Below are positions 26,705 through 35,263 of a stretch of 64,000 nucleotides of DNA, in pieces. Positions within the stretch are counted from its first letter, which is position 1; the number at the start of each line of letters is the position of its first letter. The translations under genes were made by a program, and so were the position numbers. Under the pieces are notes generated by a model that made no database searches, was not told the origin of the DNA, and was given only the letters and a program-made list of their open reading frames with translations. This stretch comes from Bradyrhizobium diazoefficiens (GTDB lineage Bacteria > Pseudomonadota > Alphaproteobacteria > Rhizobiales > Xanthobacteraceae): contig NZ_CP067041.1 of the NCBI RefSeq assembly GCF_016599855.1, forward strand, positions 4,340,001 through 4,404,000. The letters are read 5' to 3'.

Positions 26705-27180
26705 CCGGGGAGCGTGGGCGGCGGCGGCCGCGGACAGGTCCAGTCTGGAAGTTAGTTGCGGCATGGCTCAGGCGTTCAAATTCCCCACGGAAGCGTATGA
26801 CGGTTTGCCGCGCGGTCCCGCACTGGGGAGCTTTGCACGGGGACGCGCCGCCTTGTTGGATCGCCGCTTCCCACCGGCCCGGTCGAAGCCGGATCGATTG
26901 CTGGGAATATGGCCCCGCCCCCGGCTCGCCGCAAGCACGCAAAGGCCCAGCCGATGCGGCCGCGACGGTCCCGATTCCCGGTCCGGGCGATCCGGGCCAA
27001 GGTTAATCAATCCGGACCGATTTGACAAAAATTCCCACCGGCCGGTTTAGGACCTGTTGACCAGGAACCTGACGTCGGCACGACCGCGGCGGCTTATCTC
27101 CGGTTTTCCAGGGTCCAATTTACCCGTCATTCAAGGGTATAGCGTGAAATCGGGCAAAACCACAGAGCTCGGGGTTCGTC
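26705..27180. other. Intergenic region upstream of clpS and the TadG-like gene
   Basis: 476 bases without a supportable gene. A possible sigma-70-like promoter on the plus strand for the TadG-like gene is TTGACA (27022-27027), an 18-base spacer and TTTAGG (27046-27051). The clpS promoter must also be here but was not recognised. The middle is GC-rich with no repeat. Confidence 0.35.
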
Positions 27181-28563
27181 ATGTTTCGCCTGCCCGTTGT
27201 TCGCCTCACCGCTCGACTGCTCGCTCGTTTCGCTTCTGCCGAACAAGGAAACATCGCGGTCATCTTCGCCATCACGCTGATCCCGATCCTGAGCTTTATC
27301 GGCGCCGCGATCGACTATAGCCGCGCCACCGCCGCGCGGGCTTCGTTGCAGTCAGCGGTCGATTCCACAGCCCTGATGATCGCCAGGGACCTCGGACAAG
27401 GTCTGATTACCACCTCCCAGATCAACGCGAAGGCGCAAAGCTACTTCAGCGGCCTTTACCACAACGCCAGCGCTCAAGCTTCCGTCACGGCGACCTACAC
27501 GGCTGCCAACAGCAGCGGGAACGCCACGATCCAAGTCACCGGATCCGGATCGATCCCCACCGAGTTTATGCAAATTGCCGGCTATCCGAGCCTGGGCTTC
27601 AGCGCCAACTCGACGAGCACCTGGGGCGCGAGCCTGCTTCGCGTCTCCCTCGTGCTGGACAACACGGGCTCCATGGCCAACTACAACAAACTGACTTCAC
27701 TGCAGAGCGCCGCCAAGAGCCTCGTCACTCAGCTCTCCAACCTCGCGGTCAATAACGGCGACGTCTATATCTCCGTCGTTCCATTCGAAATCGACGTCAA
27801 CGTCGGCACTTCGAATGTCAGCGCAAGCTGGTTGCGCTGGGACCAATGGGACCCCAAGAACTATCCCAACTCATACTATCCCTGGCAGACCTATTGCAGC
27901 GGCGGCTATTGGATGACCTACTCCCAATGCATCAATCACAACTACAATTGGAATCACACACCCAATATTTCCAACAAGTCGCAATGGAACGGGTGCGTCA
28001 CGGACCGTGACAAGAACTATGACACCGCGTCGACGGCGCCCTCGTCTGCGGCCACTTCTTTCTACGCCGATCAGGACCAGTCATGTCCGGTCGCCCAGAT
28101 CCTGCCGCTGACGTACAATTGGACCGCGGTCAACAACACAATCAATGCGATGACCGCTCAAGGCGCCACCAACCAGACGATCGGCCTCCAGTGGGGCTGG
28201 CTCTCTCTGCTTCAGCAATCGCCGATGAACGCGCCCGCGGAACCGGTCACCGGTAACATCTACCAGCACATCATCGTGCTGTTCACGGACGGCTTGAACA
28301 CCGGCGACCGCTGGTATGGCGACTTTTCAAACACGAGCACGCAAGTCGACACCCGTATGAGCACATTGTGCACGAACATCAAGAATTCCGGCGTCACCAT
28401 CTACACGGTCCAGATCGACACCGACGGCGCTGGCCAGTCCGCCGTCCTGCCTGCTTGTGCGAGCGACTCCAGCAAGTTCTTCATGCTGACGAACTCGAAC
28501 CAGATCGCAGCAGCCTTCAATCAGATCGGCACATCGATCTCCAAGCTGCGCGTGGCGCGCTAA
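27181..28563 (+). CDS. TadG-like pilus-assembly/VWA-domain protein
   Basis: 460 residues. The N-terminus has a TadE/TadG-type membrane segment (about 24-45: QGNIAVIFAITLIPILSFIGAAIDY) followed by SRATAARASLQSAVDSTALMIARD, the conserved TadG N-terminal helix. A VWA domain follows, with MIDAS DNTGSM at 160-164 and a second metal region in FTDGLN (369-373). Between them lies an Asn/Tyr/Trp-rich insert of about 90 residues with several Cys (215-310). TadG proteins belong to Flp/Tad pilus systems, but no other tad genes are in the window, so it is an orphan here. A terminator follows. Confidence 0.88.
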   Translation: MFRLPVVRLTARLLARFASAEQGNIAVIFAITLIPILSFIGAAIDYSRATAARASLQSAVDSTALMIARDLGQGLITTSQINAKAQSYFSGLYHNASAQASVTATYTAANSSGNATIQVTGSGSIPTEFMQIAGYPSLGFSANSTSTWGASLLRVSLVLDNTGSMANYNKLTSLQSAAKSLVTQLSNLAVNNGDVYISVVPFEIDVNVGTSNVSASWLRWDQWDPKNYPNSYYPWQTYCSGGYWMTYSQCINHNYNWNHTPNISNKSQWNGCVTDRDKNYDTASTAPSSAATSFYADQDQSCPVAQILPLTYNWTAVNNTINAMTAQGATNQTIGLQWGWLSLLQQSPMNAPAEPVTGNIYQHIIVLFTDGLNTGDRWYGDFSNTSTQVDTRMSTLCTNIKNSGVTIYTVQIDTDGAGQSAVLPACASDSSKFFMLTNSNQIAAAFNQIGTSISKLRVAR

Positions 28564-28608
28564 GCGACTGAACGAAAGCCGAACCGGAAACAGAGAAGCC
28601 AGAAACAG

Positions 28609-28637
28609 AAAAGCCCGGCTGGTTCAGCCGGGCTTTT
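28609..28637. terminator. Bidirectional terminator between TadG-like gene and phasin gene
   Basis: AAGCCCGGCT (28611-28620) pairs perfectly with AGCCGGGCTT (28626-28635) around GGTTC, with A's before and T's after. It serves the two convergent genes. Confidence 0.9.
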
Positions 28638-28661
28638 TGATTCCAGGACTCTTTGAAAACG

Positions 28662-29000
28662 TTAGTTGGCGGCCGGGGTCAACTTCGACACGACCGTCTC
28701 GACCGGCTTGAACGCCTGCTTGGCGAGGTCGCTGTAGAGGCCGGCGATCTTCTGCGATTCCGCGACGAAGGTCTCGTAGGCGGAGCGAGCAAAATCGGTC
28801 TGCGCTTCGAGCGCCTTGTCCAGCGACTTCACGCCGGAAAGCTTCTCGACGAACGACTTGGTGTCCTCGAAAGACTTCTTGGTGTAGTCGCCATAGGCGC
28901 TGGCGATTGCCTGGAGGCCGTGCTGCACCGAGGTTGCGGAAGCGACACAGGTTTCGAAATGCTCTTTCCCGTAGTTCTGAAAGTCTTCAACCTTGAACAT
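28662..29000 (-). CDS. Phasin family protein
   Basis: 112 residues from ATG 29000, preceded by AAAGGA at eight bases; the longer in-frame start adds a spurious N-terminus. The sequence MFKVEDFQNYGKEHFE ... [73 protein letters not shown] is amphipathic and helical, the pattern of the Phasin_2 family ([23 protein letters not shown]). Phasins coat polyhydroxyalkanoate granules and control their size. The promoter carries two TGC-N3-GCA sites, the motif type bound by the PHA repressor PhaR. Confidence 0.92.
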   Translation of the reverse strand: MFKVEDFQNYGKEHFETCVASATSVQHGLQAIASAYGDYTKKSFEDTKSFVEKLSGVKSLDKALEAQTDFARSAYETFVAESQKIAGLYSDLAKQAFKPVETVVSKLTPAAN

Positions 29001-29056
29001 CTTGGAATCCTTTTCCCTGGCTCTCGTCCGGAAGCCCGGCTCCCTGACTCTGCCCA

Positions 29057-29104
29057 CTATTAGTGCAACGCACAAAAATGTCAAGAATCTTGTGCGCCGC
29101 ACAA
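29057..29104 (-). promoter_or_regulatory. Phasin promoter with two PhaR-like TGC-N3-GCA sites
   Basis: On the minus strand, TTGACA (29079-29084) and TAATAG (29057-29062) are separated by 16 bases, about 57 bases before the phasin ATG. One inverted repeat, GTGC-AAC-GCAC on the plus strand, lies in the spacer. A perfect 15-bp inverted repeat, TTGTGCGCCGCACAA (29090-29104), lies just upstream of the -35. Both fit the TGC-N3-GCA core. PhaR of Paracoccus and Rhodobacter binds CTGCN3-4GCAG-type sites, so PhaR control is inferred. Confidence 0.7.
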
Positions 29105-29388
29105 AAATCAATACAACTTACGGAGAGTCCCGGGTTTTCCCGCAAGGGTTCCTTAAGCTTTTGGAAACCGCAGCGCCCTACCCTGATTCCCTGAACGTGT
29201 TCACCTTGCACAGACGGTCAAAAGCCGTTTGAGAACATCACCTTAGCCAGAACAGCGGCTCAGGCCCAACGTCCCCCGCAGTGAGCACAAGCGGAAGGGA
29301 CAGCCTGAGCAGGTAGTGATCCCGGGTCCGCAGGGCACAATTTCGCCTCACGAGCCGGTGATCAAGTCATAAACGGGGACGGGGTTCC
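29105..29388. other. 5' region of the D,D-carboxypeptidase gene
   Basis: 284 bases between the phasin regulatory region and the carboxypeptidase start. No reading frame or hairpin can be supported. The sequence just before the ATG (ACGGGGACGGGGTTCC) is G-rich but has no classical GGAGG. Confidence 0.35.
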
Positions 29389-31203
29389 ATGCTTCGTAAC
29401 AACTGGTCTTCCTCGCGCTTGGCGCGGGTTGGCGTTTTCGGGCTTCTTACGGTCACCACAGCCCTCATCTTCACGACCGATGCCGCGGACGCACGGCGCT
29501 CCCGGCGCCACTACGCGCACCACCGGGTGCATCGCGATGCTTCCGAGAGCTACAGCCCACAATTCGCGTCGATCATCGTCGACGGCAATTCCGGCGCGGT
29601 GCTTCAGGCGACCAGCCCCGACGGGCTGCGCCATCCAGCCTCGCTGACCAAGATCATGACACTCTATCTGCTGTTCGAGCGTCTGGAGTCCGGCAAGATG
29701 AAGCTCGATACCGAGATGCCGGTGTCCAAGCACGCCGCCGACCAGGATCCGACCAAGCTCAATTTGCGTGCGGGCCAGACCATCCGCGTCGAGGACGCGA
29801 TCAAGGGCCTGGTCACCCGCTCCGCCAACGACGCTGCCGTGGTGATCGCGGAGGCGATCGCCGGGGACGAGGACGACTTCGCCGCGATGATGACACGCAA
29901 GGCGCGGGCGCTCGGCATGTCCAAGACGGTCTATCGCAACGCCAACGGACTCCCCAACGACGAGCAGGTTACCACCGCGCGCGACCAGGCCACGCTCGGC
30001 CGCGCCATTCAGGAGCGCTTCCCGCGCTACTATCGTTATTTCTCGACCACCTCGTTCAACTGGCATGGAGAATCGATCCGCAACCACAATCACCTGCTTG
30101 GCAGCGTCGAGGGCGTGGATGGCATCAAGACCGGCTACACTCGCTCCTCCGGCTTCAACCTCGTGACCTCGATGCGCCGCGGCAACCGCCATCTGATCGG
30201 CGTGGTGCTCGGCGGCCGCAGCGGCGGCTCGCGCGACGCCATCATGCGCAACCTGCTTGCGGAGAACATCGAGAAGGGCGCGACCATCCACACCGTTGCC
30301 GCGGTGACCGAGCGCAACAGCGCTGACGCCAATACCGAGGTCGCCGATGCATCGGATAGTCCGGCTCGTCCAGCTCCGCAGGTTCAGGTGGCAGCCGCTC
30401 CTGCCTCCGAGGCAGCCGCGCCGCGTCCCGCCCCGCGCCTGTCGGCACTTGCAGCTGCGGCCGCTGCGATGCCCCCGGTTCAAACCAAGCCTGAAGCCAG
30501 GCCGACCGAGTCCAAGATCGAGCCCGCGCCGCTCACCAATGGCGTGATCGCGAGCCAGCCGCTCTCCCTCATTCCGGGTTCGTCCGAGCCGATGAAGCCG
30601 GTCCGGGTCAAGACGGTTCAGGTCAAGGCCGGCGCGGTGAAGGTGGCGTCCGCCGCCCCGACGCAAGTCGCGCCGCAGGTCACCAACACGATTTCGCCCC
30701 GCACCGACGTCGCGGAGACCTCCGGCGCCGTCGTCGCCAGGGCCGACAGCATCAACAAGCCGGAGCCGGTCAGGGCCGAGGTCGCCCGCACCGAGTTGCC
30801 GCAACAGCCGGCGGGCTTCGGCACCGGTAACGGCATCCTCGGCGTGCTGCCGGCGGGCGCTGCCCCGGCAGTCGCACCGGTCGCCAAGTTGGCCTCTGCC
30901 GATCCGGCACCGCAGCCGATCCAGATGAGCGCCACCACCAAGCCGGTCGTCACCCATAGCGGCTGGATCGTCCAGGTCGGCGCGCTCGAGAGCGAGAGCG
31001 AGGCCCAGCAGCGCATTGAAGCCGCCCGCAGCTCGGCCCGTGGCCTGCTCAGCAAGGCCGATCCGTTCACCGAGCCGGTCGTTGCCAGGGACAATCGCAA
31101 GCTCTATCGCGCCCGCTTCGCCGGGCTCGAGCGGGACCAGGCCGAAGCGGTATGCCGGGCGCTGAAGCGCGCCGACATCTCCTGCATGACCGTCCGCAAC
31201 TGA
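29389..31203 (+). CDS. D-alanyl-D-alanine carboxypeptidase (PBP5-type, S11) with C-terminal SPOR domain
   Basis: 604 residues. A signal peptide ends near DAADA (about residue 34). The S11 peptidase motifs are intact: SxxK at 85-88 (SLTK), SxN at 145-147 (SAN) and KTG at 247-249. A low-complexity Pro/Ala/Val linker of about 200 residues follows. The final ~85 residues (GWIVQVGALESESEAQQRIEAARS ... YRARFAGLERDQAEAVCRAL) form a SPOR domain. The family trims the fifth D-Ala from peptidoglycan stem peptides in the periplasm, and SPOR domains bind septal glycan lacking stem peptides. This fusion targets the carboxypeptidase to division sites. Confidence 0.95.
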   Translation: MLRNNWSSSRLARVGVFGLLTVTTALIFTTDAADARRSRRHYAHHRVHRDASESYSPQFASIIVDGNSGAVLQATSPDGLRHPASLTKIMTLYLLFERLESGKMKLDTEMPVSKHAADQDPTKLNLRAGQTIRVEDAIKGLVTRSANDAAVVIAEAIAGDEDDFAAMMTRKARALGMSKTVYRNANGLPNDEQVTTARDQATLGRAIQERFPRYYRYFSTTSFNWHGESIRNHNHLLGSVEGVDGIKTGYTRSSGFNLVTSMRRGNRHLIGVVLGGRSGGSRDAIMRNLLAENIEKGATIHTVAAVTERNSADANTEVADASDSPARPAPQVQVAAAPASEAAAPRPAPRLSALAAAAAAMPPVQTKPEARPTESKIEPAPLTNGVIASQPLSLIPGSSEPMKPVRVKTVQVKAGAVKVASAAPTQVAPQVTNTISPRTDVAETSGAVVARADSINKPEPVRAEVARTELPQQPAGFGTGNGILGVLPAGAAPAVAPVAKLASADPAPQPIQMSATTKPVVTHSGWIVQVGALESESEAQQRIEAARSSARGLLSKADPFTEPVVARDNRKLYRARFAGLERDQAEAVCRALKRADISCMTVRN

Positions 31204-31223
31204 TCTCCTTTAGCCTTCCAAAC

Positions 31224-31253
31224 AAAATGCCCGCGCAATGCGCGGGCATTTTT
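31224..31253. terminator. Bidirectional terminator between carboxypeptidase and J-domain genes
   Basis: AAATGCCCGCGC (31225-31236) pairs with GCGCGGGCATTT (31240-31251) around AAT, followed by further T's. The A-run on the left allows function in both directions for the convergent genes. Confidence 0.9.
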
Positions 31254-31427
31254 GCCTTTGGGATACGGTGGCGCTGAAAGCTGTTCCCCGACAACCTCTC
31301 GTCAAGAATTTACGGTTAAGACTTTGCTCAAGGGATCGACCACGCCGATAATGGCGGGCATCGGGGCGACGGCAAACGGAGCAGGCGGAGCTCACGCGGT
31401 ACGGGCGTTTGTAGCGTGGTGCCGGAG

Positions 31428-32153
31428 TTAGCCGTTATGCGTACGAAGCAAAGTATCCTTGGCCTCGTTTACACGGGCAGCGAGGTACGTCGAGCCCCCC
31501 TGGTCGGGATGCAGTTTCTTCATGAGGGACTTGTGCGCCCGGCTGATGTCGTCGCGCCCCGCTCCCGGCTGCAAGCCAAGGATCTGATAGGCCTCCTCCG
31601 TCGTCATTTTGCCGCTCGCCGGCGTGCGGCGCTGCCTCCCTGCCGCATCGCCCTGCGTGTTCTGACGCCAAGCGGGAAACCGGCGGTCCAGATAGCTTTC
31701 AAGTAAGGCCACGCTCTCGGCGTCGAACGCCGGGACCATTGCGAGCAGGCCTGCAAGATCGAACTCGTCGAGACTGCGCCCGGCATGGGGTCCGGTGACG
31801 ATCTGGCCCGACAGCTGACCGGACTCGTGATCGAGCCGCATATCCAGGAATTGCGAGCGCACGCGCGAGGTCTGGCTCGACGGGCGCGTGGCGCCACCGC
31901 CGAAAAGCCCGCCCATATTGCCGAACCCCGCATTCGCGAGCGGCGTCCAGCCGAGCAGTCCGGCGCCGAAGATCCCGAGCGGGATCGCGACTGCGAGTTC
32001 GCCTCTCAAGCCGGTGAAGGCTGCCACCGCGAGCGCGACGACACCCCCGCCAACTTTGATGGCGCGCGCCAGCACCGCTGGATTGGCCGCGCGGAACATC
32101 TGGAGCAACAGATAGAGGGTAATAACGGCGATAACGCCGGCGATCAGAGTCAT
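31428..32153 (-). CDS. Membrane-anchored J-domain (DnaJ-like) protein
   Basis: 241 residues. The N-terminal ~75 residues contain three hydrophobic stretches (TLIAGVIAVITLYLLLQMF, VGGGVVALAVAAFTGL, LAVAIPLGIFGAGLLG), and the C-terminal ~60 residues are a J-domain with an intact HPD (KKLHPDQGG) after AYQILGLQPGAGRDDISRAHKSLM. The HPD motif stimulates Hsp70 ATPase activity. The middle is a soluble segment with a FDLAGLLAMVPAFDAESVALLESYL helix. The order membrane-linker-J resembles Tim14/Pam18-like proteins. The VWA gene lies 74 bases upstream on the same strand, so the two may be an operon. Confidence 0.88.
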   Translation of the reverse strand: MTLIAGVIAVITLYLLLQMFRAANPAVLARAIKVGGGVVALAVAAFTGLRGELAVAIPLGIFGAGLLGWTPLANAGFGNMGGLFGGGATRPSSQTSRVRSQFLDMRLDHESGQLSGQIVTGPHAGRSLDEFDLAGLLAMVPAFDAESVALLESYLDRRFPAWRQNTQGDAAGRQRRTPASGKMTTEEAYQILGLQPGAGRDDISRAHKSLMKKLHPDQGGSTYLAARVNEAKDTLLRTHNG

Positions 32154-32227
32154 GGCGTGAATATAGCCACCCTTCCGGCAAAATGCATGGTCCGGCTTCC
32201 GACCGCAGCCCGCGCCAGCTTGACCGG

Positions 32228-32983
32228 CTACTTCATCTGTCCGATCAGCTGCGCCGCGCCGCTCGCAGTCTTCGCCAACCTCAACAGCGCCTCACGGCCA
32301 CCGGCAGCATAAGCCGCGGCGGCCCGCAACAGCTCTCGCAGCTGCGCTGCGGCGCCCGGATCGAACCGGCACCAAGCGCCGCCCGTCAGACGCGCGATCT
32401 CGCGAAACGCCTGCTCAGCGCCCGCATCATGGCCTTCCTGAAATAGGAACACGGGCACCTTCAGCATGCCGAGCTCACCGGCCTTGGCGCAGAGCGCGTC
32501 AACCTTCTCCTCCATGGCGTCGCCGACGAAGACCACGGCACGCACGCCAGACGCGACCGCCTCGCGCCGCGCGTCGGTCAGTACCCTGCCGATCTGAGTG
32601 TCGCCGCCGCGGCAATCGATCTTGCCCATCAATGTCGCAAGCTTGCCGCTGTCGGAAATCCACCCGGTGGCGCGGCATTCGTTATAGCCGCGATAGTAGA
32701 CAAGCCGGATGTCGAGGCTGCCGAGCGCCGCAGCCTCGCGAAACATGTCGGCCTGAAGCGCGCAGGCCATGTCCCAGGTCGGCTGCCGGCTCATCGTCGC
32801 ATCCAGCGCAAAGATCAAGCGGCCCTTCGCGCCGGGTGCATGCGGCGACAGCGCGCGCGCCTTGGCGACGAAGGCAGCGACGTCCTCCGAAGTCGAGGTA
32901 TTTGCCTGCGGCAATGCGCCGTCACTTTCGGCTCTCGCCGACACGGCATCGCTATTGCGCGGTTTGATGGGGTCGCCGGGCAT
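32228..32983 (-). CDS. VWA-domain-containing cytoplasmic protein
   Basis: 251 residues without a signal peptide or membrane segment. RLIFALDATMSRQPTWD is a MIDAS-like motif in which DxSxS is replaced by DATMS. TQIGRVLTDARREAVASGVRAVVFVGDAMEE provides the Thr and Asp of the second and third metal loops, so metal binding is possible. LDIRLVYYRGYNECRATGW lies between. It sits upstream of a J-domain membrane protein. VWA proteins often organise complexes, and the partner here is unknown. Confidence 0.82.
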   Translation of the reverse strand: MPGDPIKPRNSDAVSARAESDGALPQANTSTSEDVAAFVAKARALSPHAPGAKGRLIFALDATMSRQPTWDMACALQADMFREAAALGSLDIRLVYYRGYNECRATGWISDSGKLATLMGKIDCRGGDTQIGRVLTDARREAVASGVRAVVFVGDAMEEKVDALCAKAGELGMLKVPVFLFQEGHDAGAEQAFREIARLTGGAWCRFDPGAAAQLRELLRAAAAYAAGGREALLRLAKTASGAAQLIGQMK

Positions 32984-33135
32984 CTGAGGTCACGCTTGGT
33001 CTCACACCACCAATGTGGATAGCGTGCCCTGCCCGGTCAATGTGCAAAGCCTCCACGGGCGGAAGCCGGCGGAGGCTTTGAGACTAGTTTCCGGCTTTGG
33101 CCGAATGGATCTGCTCTTTTCAGATCAGCTCTTTT

Positions 33136-33996
33136 TCAGCTCTTGGCGGGTGCCATCAGGGCGACCGGACCGGGCTCCAGGATCTTGGGTGGAGCCGAAT
33201 GGGTATCCACCGGCGCGATCGCGCTGTCGGTATCGCTGAGGAATTTGTCGAGCATGCCCTGTATCGAGTTCTTGGCGTCATCCGGGCCGGTGTCGCGCAT
33301 GTCGTTGTGCTGGAAGTCCGTCTTGACGACCTGAATACCGGCCTTCTCGCATTCCTCTTCGGTCGGGATCACGCCTGGATCAGTCTTGAACTGCGGATCA
33401 TGAGAACGGAATGAGAGTATCTTGAACTTGCCCGCAGTCACGAACGGCACGCGGAGATTATCCAGCGTCACGACCTTCTTGACTTCGTCCGGATACTGCT
33501 TGGCGAAGTACATCGTGATGTCGCCGCCCATGGAGTGACCGACCATCGTCACCCTGGAGTAATCGGCGTTGGGCTGAACCTTCTTCATTTCCTGCATCGC
33601 CAGATGGATGTTGGCGACGCCGCGCAGGATCTGCGGCAGGCGGCCGACATAGAGCTCGCCGGGCTTGGTCACCATCGGCGGATCGGTCGGGAGATCATGC
33701 TGGGGGCTGACCACGAGATAGCCGCGCGCCGCAAAGACGTTGGCGAGGAACCCGTACTCGGTGTTCTTGACGGTGTTGCCGTGATTGATCACGGCGACCG
33801 GCAGGGTGATCATGCCGGCATTGGCCTGCATTTCCTTATCGCGACGGACGGCGATGTCGACAGGCACGGGACGATTGTCGCGCGAAGCATCGTAGAAGGT
33901 GATGGTCTCGTGCTTGATGGCCCACTTGCTCGCCGTGAAATAGGCGACACCGCAGAGGGCTCCTACAGAAACCAGAACGGCAATTCCACGCTTCAT
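33136..33996 (-). CDS. Alpha/beta hydrolase, membrane-anchored or secreted
   Basis: 286 residues; GAGGA lies just before ATG 33996. The N-terminus is a hydrophobic signal or anchor (MKRGIAVLVSVGALCGVAYFTAS). The nucleophile elbow is GHSMGG with S155, and a candidate catalytic His lies in the HND triplet of VVKTDFQHNDMRDTG. VAVINHGNT forms the oxyanion-hole region. The substrate is unknown; related proteins are annotated as dienelactone-hydrolase-like or PAF-acetylhydrolase-like. Probably periplasmic and monocistronic. Confidence 0.82.
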   Translation of the reverse strand: MKRGIAVLVSVGALCGVAYFTASKWAIKHETITFYDASRDNRPVPVDIAVRRDKEMQANAGMITLPVAVINHGNTVKNTEYGFLANVFAARGYLVVSPQHDLPTDPPMVTKPGELYVGRLPQILRGVANIHLAMQEMKKVQPNADYSRVTMVGHSMGGDITMYFAKQYPDEVKKVVTLDNLRVPFVTAGKFKILSFRSHDPQFKTDPGVIPTEEECEKAGIQVVKTDFQHNDMRDTGPDDAKNSIQGMLDKFLSDTDSAIAPVDTHSAPPKILEPGPVALMAPAKS

Positions 33997-34339
33997 TTTC
34001 GTCCTCAGCCCCAGGTCTTCCGACCTGATCCCTGTTGAAAATCGTGTTGTTCGAGGAGCTCTTCGGCCCCTTCGCGCCTATTCCCTAATATATGTCACAG
34101 CCGCGTGACAGGAAGGCTAAATGTTATGACCCGGCAGCCCTTTCATTGTGCGGCGCACACGTTTGGTGGGCACCCGCTCCGATACCGCTACGTCCGGATG
34201 CAGATGACCCATCCGACGCAACCCGTCACGATCGGGTTCAATTTCGCGGTGAATTCCTGGTGAAAAACGACTTCGCGCGTGCTGGGTTCCCGCAGGAACC
34301 GGCCGCGCTATGATCGACCGGAAAGTAGCGACGTACCGC
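33997..34339. other. Intergenic region with an inverted repeat before the alpha/beta hydrolase gene
   Basis: 343 bases with no supportable gene. TGTCAC-AGCCGC-GTGACA (34093-34110) is a perfect 6-bp inverted repeat with a 6-base spacer. The adjacent AT-rich TATATTAGG on the minus strand could be a -10 region of the hydrolase gene, so the repeat may be a regulator site. Confidence 0.4.
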
Positions 34340-35263
34340 CTACGCGCCAAGGATGTCGTGGACCTCGAGCGGCTTGTCCACCTGGCTGAACCACTCGGCG
34401 CGATTTGCCGCACGACGCCGGCCGCGCTCATCGAGCGGCAGCTTGAGCTGGCGAAGCAGGCCCATCACCTCTTCTCGGGCGGTGAGATGGCCGAGATTGG
34501 GCCGCATCCCAAGCGTCGCCTCGTCGATCTCGTCCAGCGCCGTCAGGCCGCGCGGGAAAAACTCGCGATAGACAACGCGCTCGGCGAAACCGTCAACGTA
34601 ACGGAAGCCGAGCCGCAGCGATAGATCCTTCAGCCCCTCGGCAACGAGCTGCTTGTTGCGCGAGCCGAGCATCGAGAGACGGTTGCGCACCACGATCCAG
34701 TCGGTGGTCGAGCCATCGAGCTGGCGGCGCTTGCGCCTGACGTCGCGCACCATCTCGGCGTAATGGCTTTCCCCCGTCACTGCGTAATTGGCGGGATCGA
34801 CAGTGCCGAGCACGTCGAAATCGAGAAAGCTGTCGTTGATCGGCGTGACCAGCGTGTCAGCCATCGAATGGGCAAGCCGCATCAGGTAGCTGTCGGTGCC
34901 GGGCGTATCGATGACGATGAAGTCGAAGCTGCTCTCGACCGCCGAGACCGCCTCCATGAACTGCTGGAACTCGGAATTCTCATTCTCGGCGATCTGCATG
35001 GTTTCGCCGAGCTTGATGCAGCGATGCACCGGCAGTTCGAGGTCGAGCTTGGTGCGGCGGGCCCAGGCGGCGCGGTTGTTGATGTAGCGGGTGAAGCTTT
35101 GCTGGCGGCAGTCGAGGTCGATTGTGGCGACGCGCTGGCCGGCTTTCAGAAGCGCAACTGCGATGTGCAGGGCGGTGGTCGATTTGCCGGAGCCGCCCTT
35201 CTCATTGCCGAGCACGACGACGTGAGCCGAGCCGGATTGGCTTTGGCTGGCCTGCACAAGCAT
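34340..35263 (-). CDS. mipZ: Division-plane positioning ATPase MipZ (ParA-like)
   Basis: 307 residues from ATG 35263, which has GAGG six bases upstream; the TTG four codons earlier overlaps that site. The deviant Walker A is NEKGGSGKSTTA (20-31), with ATIDLDCRQQSFTRYI (Walker A') and DFIVIDTPGTDS (Walker B). The MipZ-type inserts RAAWARRTKLDLELP and DWIVVRNRLSMLGSRNKQLV are present. In Caulobacter, MipZ binds ParB near the poles and inhibits FtsZ assembly, so division occurs at mid-cell. It is divergent from panC. Confidence 0.93.
   Translation of the reverse strand: MLVQASQSQSGSAHVVVLGNEKGGSGKSTTALHIAVALLKAGQRVATIDLDCRQQSFTRYINNRAAWARRTKLDLELPVHRCIKLGETMQIAENENSEFQQFMEAVSAVESSFDFIVIDTPGTDSYLMRLAHSMADTLVTPINDSFLDFDVLGTVDPANYAVTGESHYAEMVRDVRRKRRQLDGSTTDWIVVRNRLSMLGSRNKQLVAEGLKDLSLRLGFRYVDGFAERVVYREFFPRGLTALDEIDEATLGMRPNLGHLTAREEVMGLLRQLKLPLDERGRRRAANRAEWFSQVDKPLEVHDILGA

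Noticed and set aside
29362..30957. Minus-strand frame of 531 codons antisense to the D,D-carboxypeptidase gene
   Set aside because: Shadow frame of a GC-rich gene; no domain, no promoter or ribosome site.
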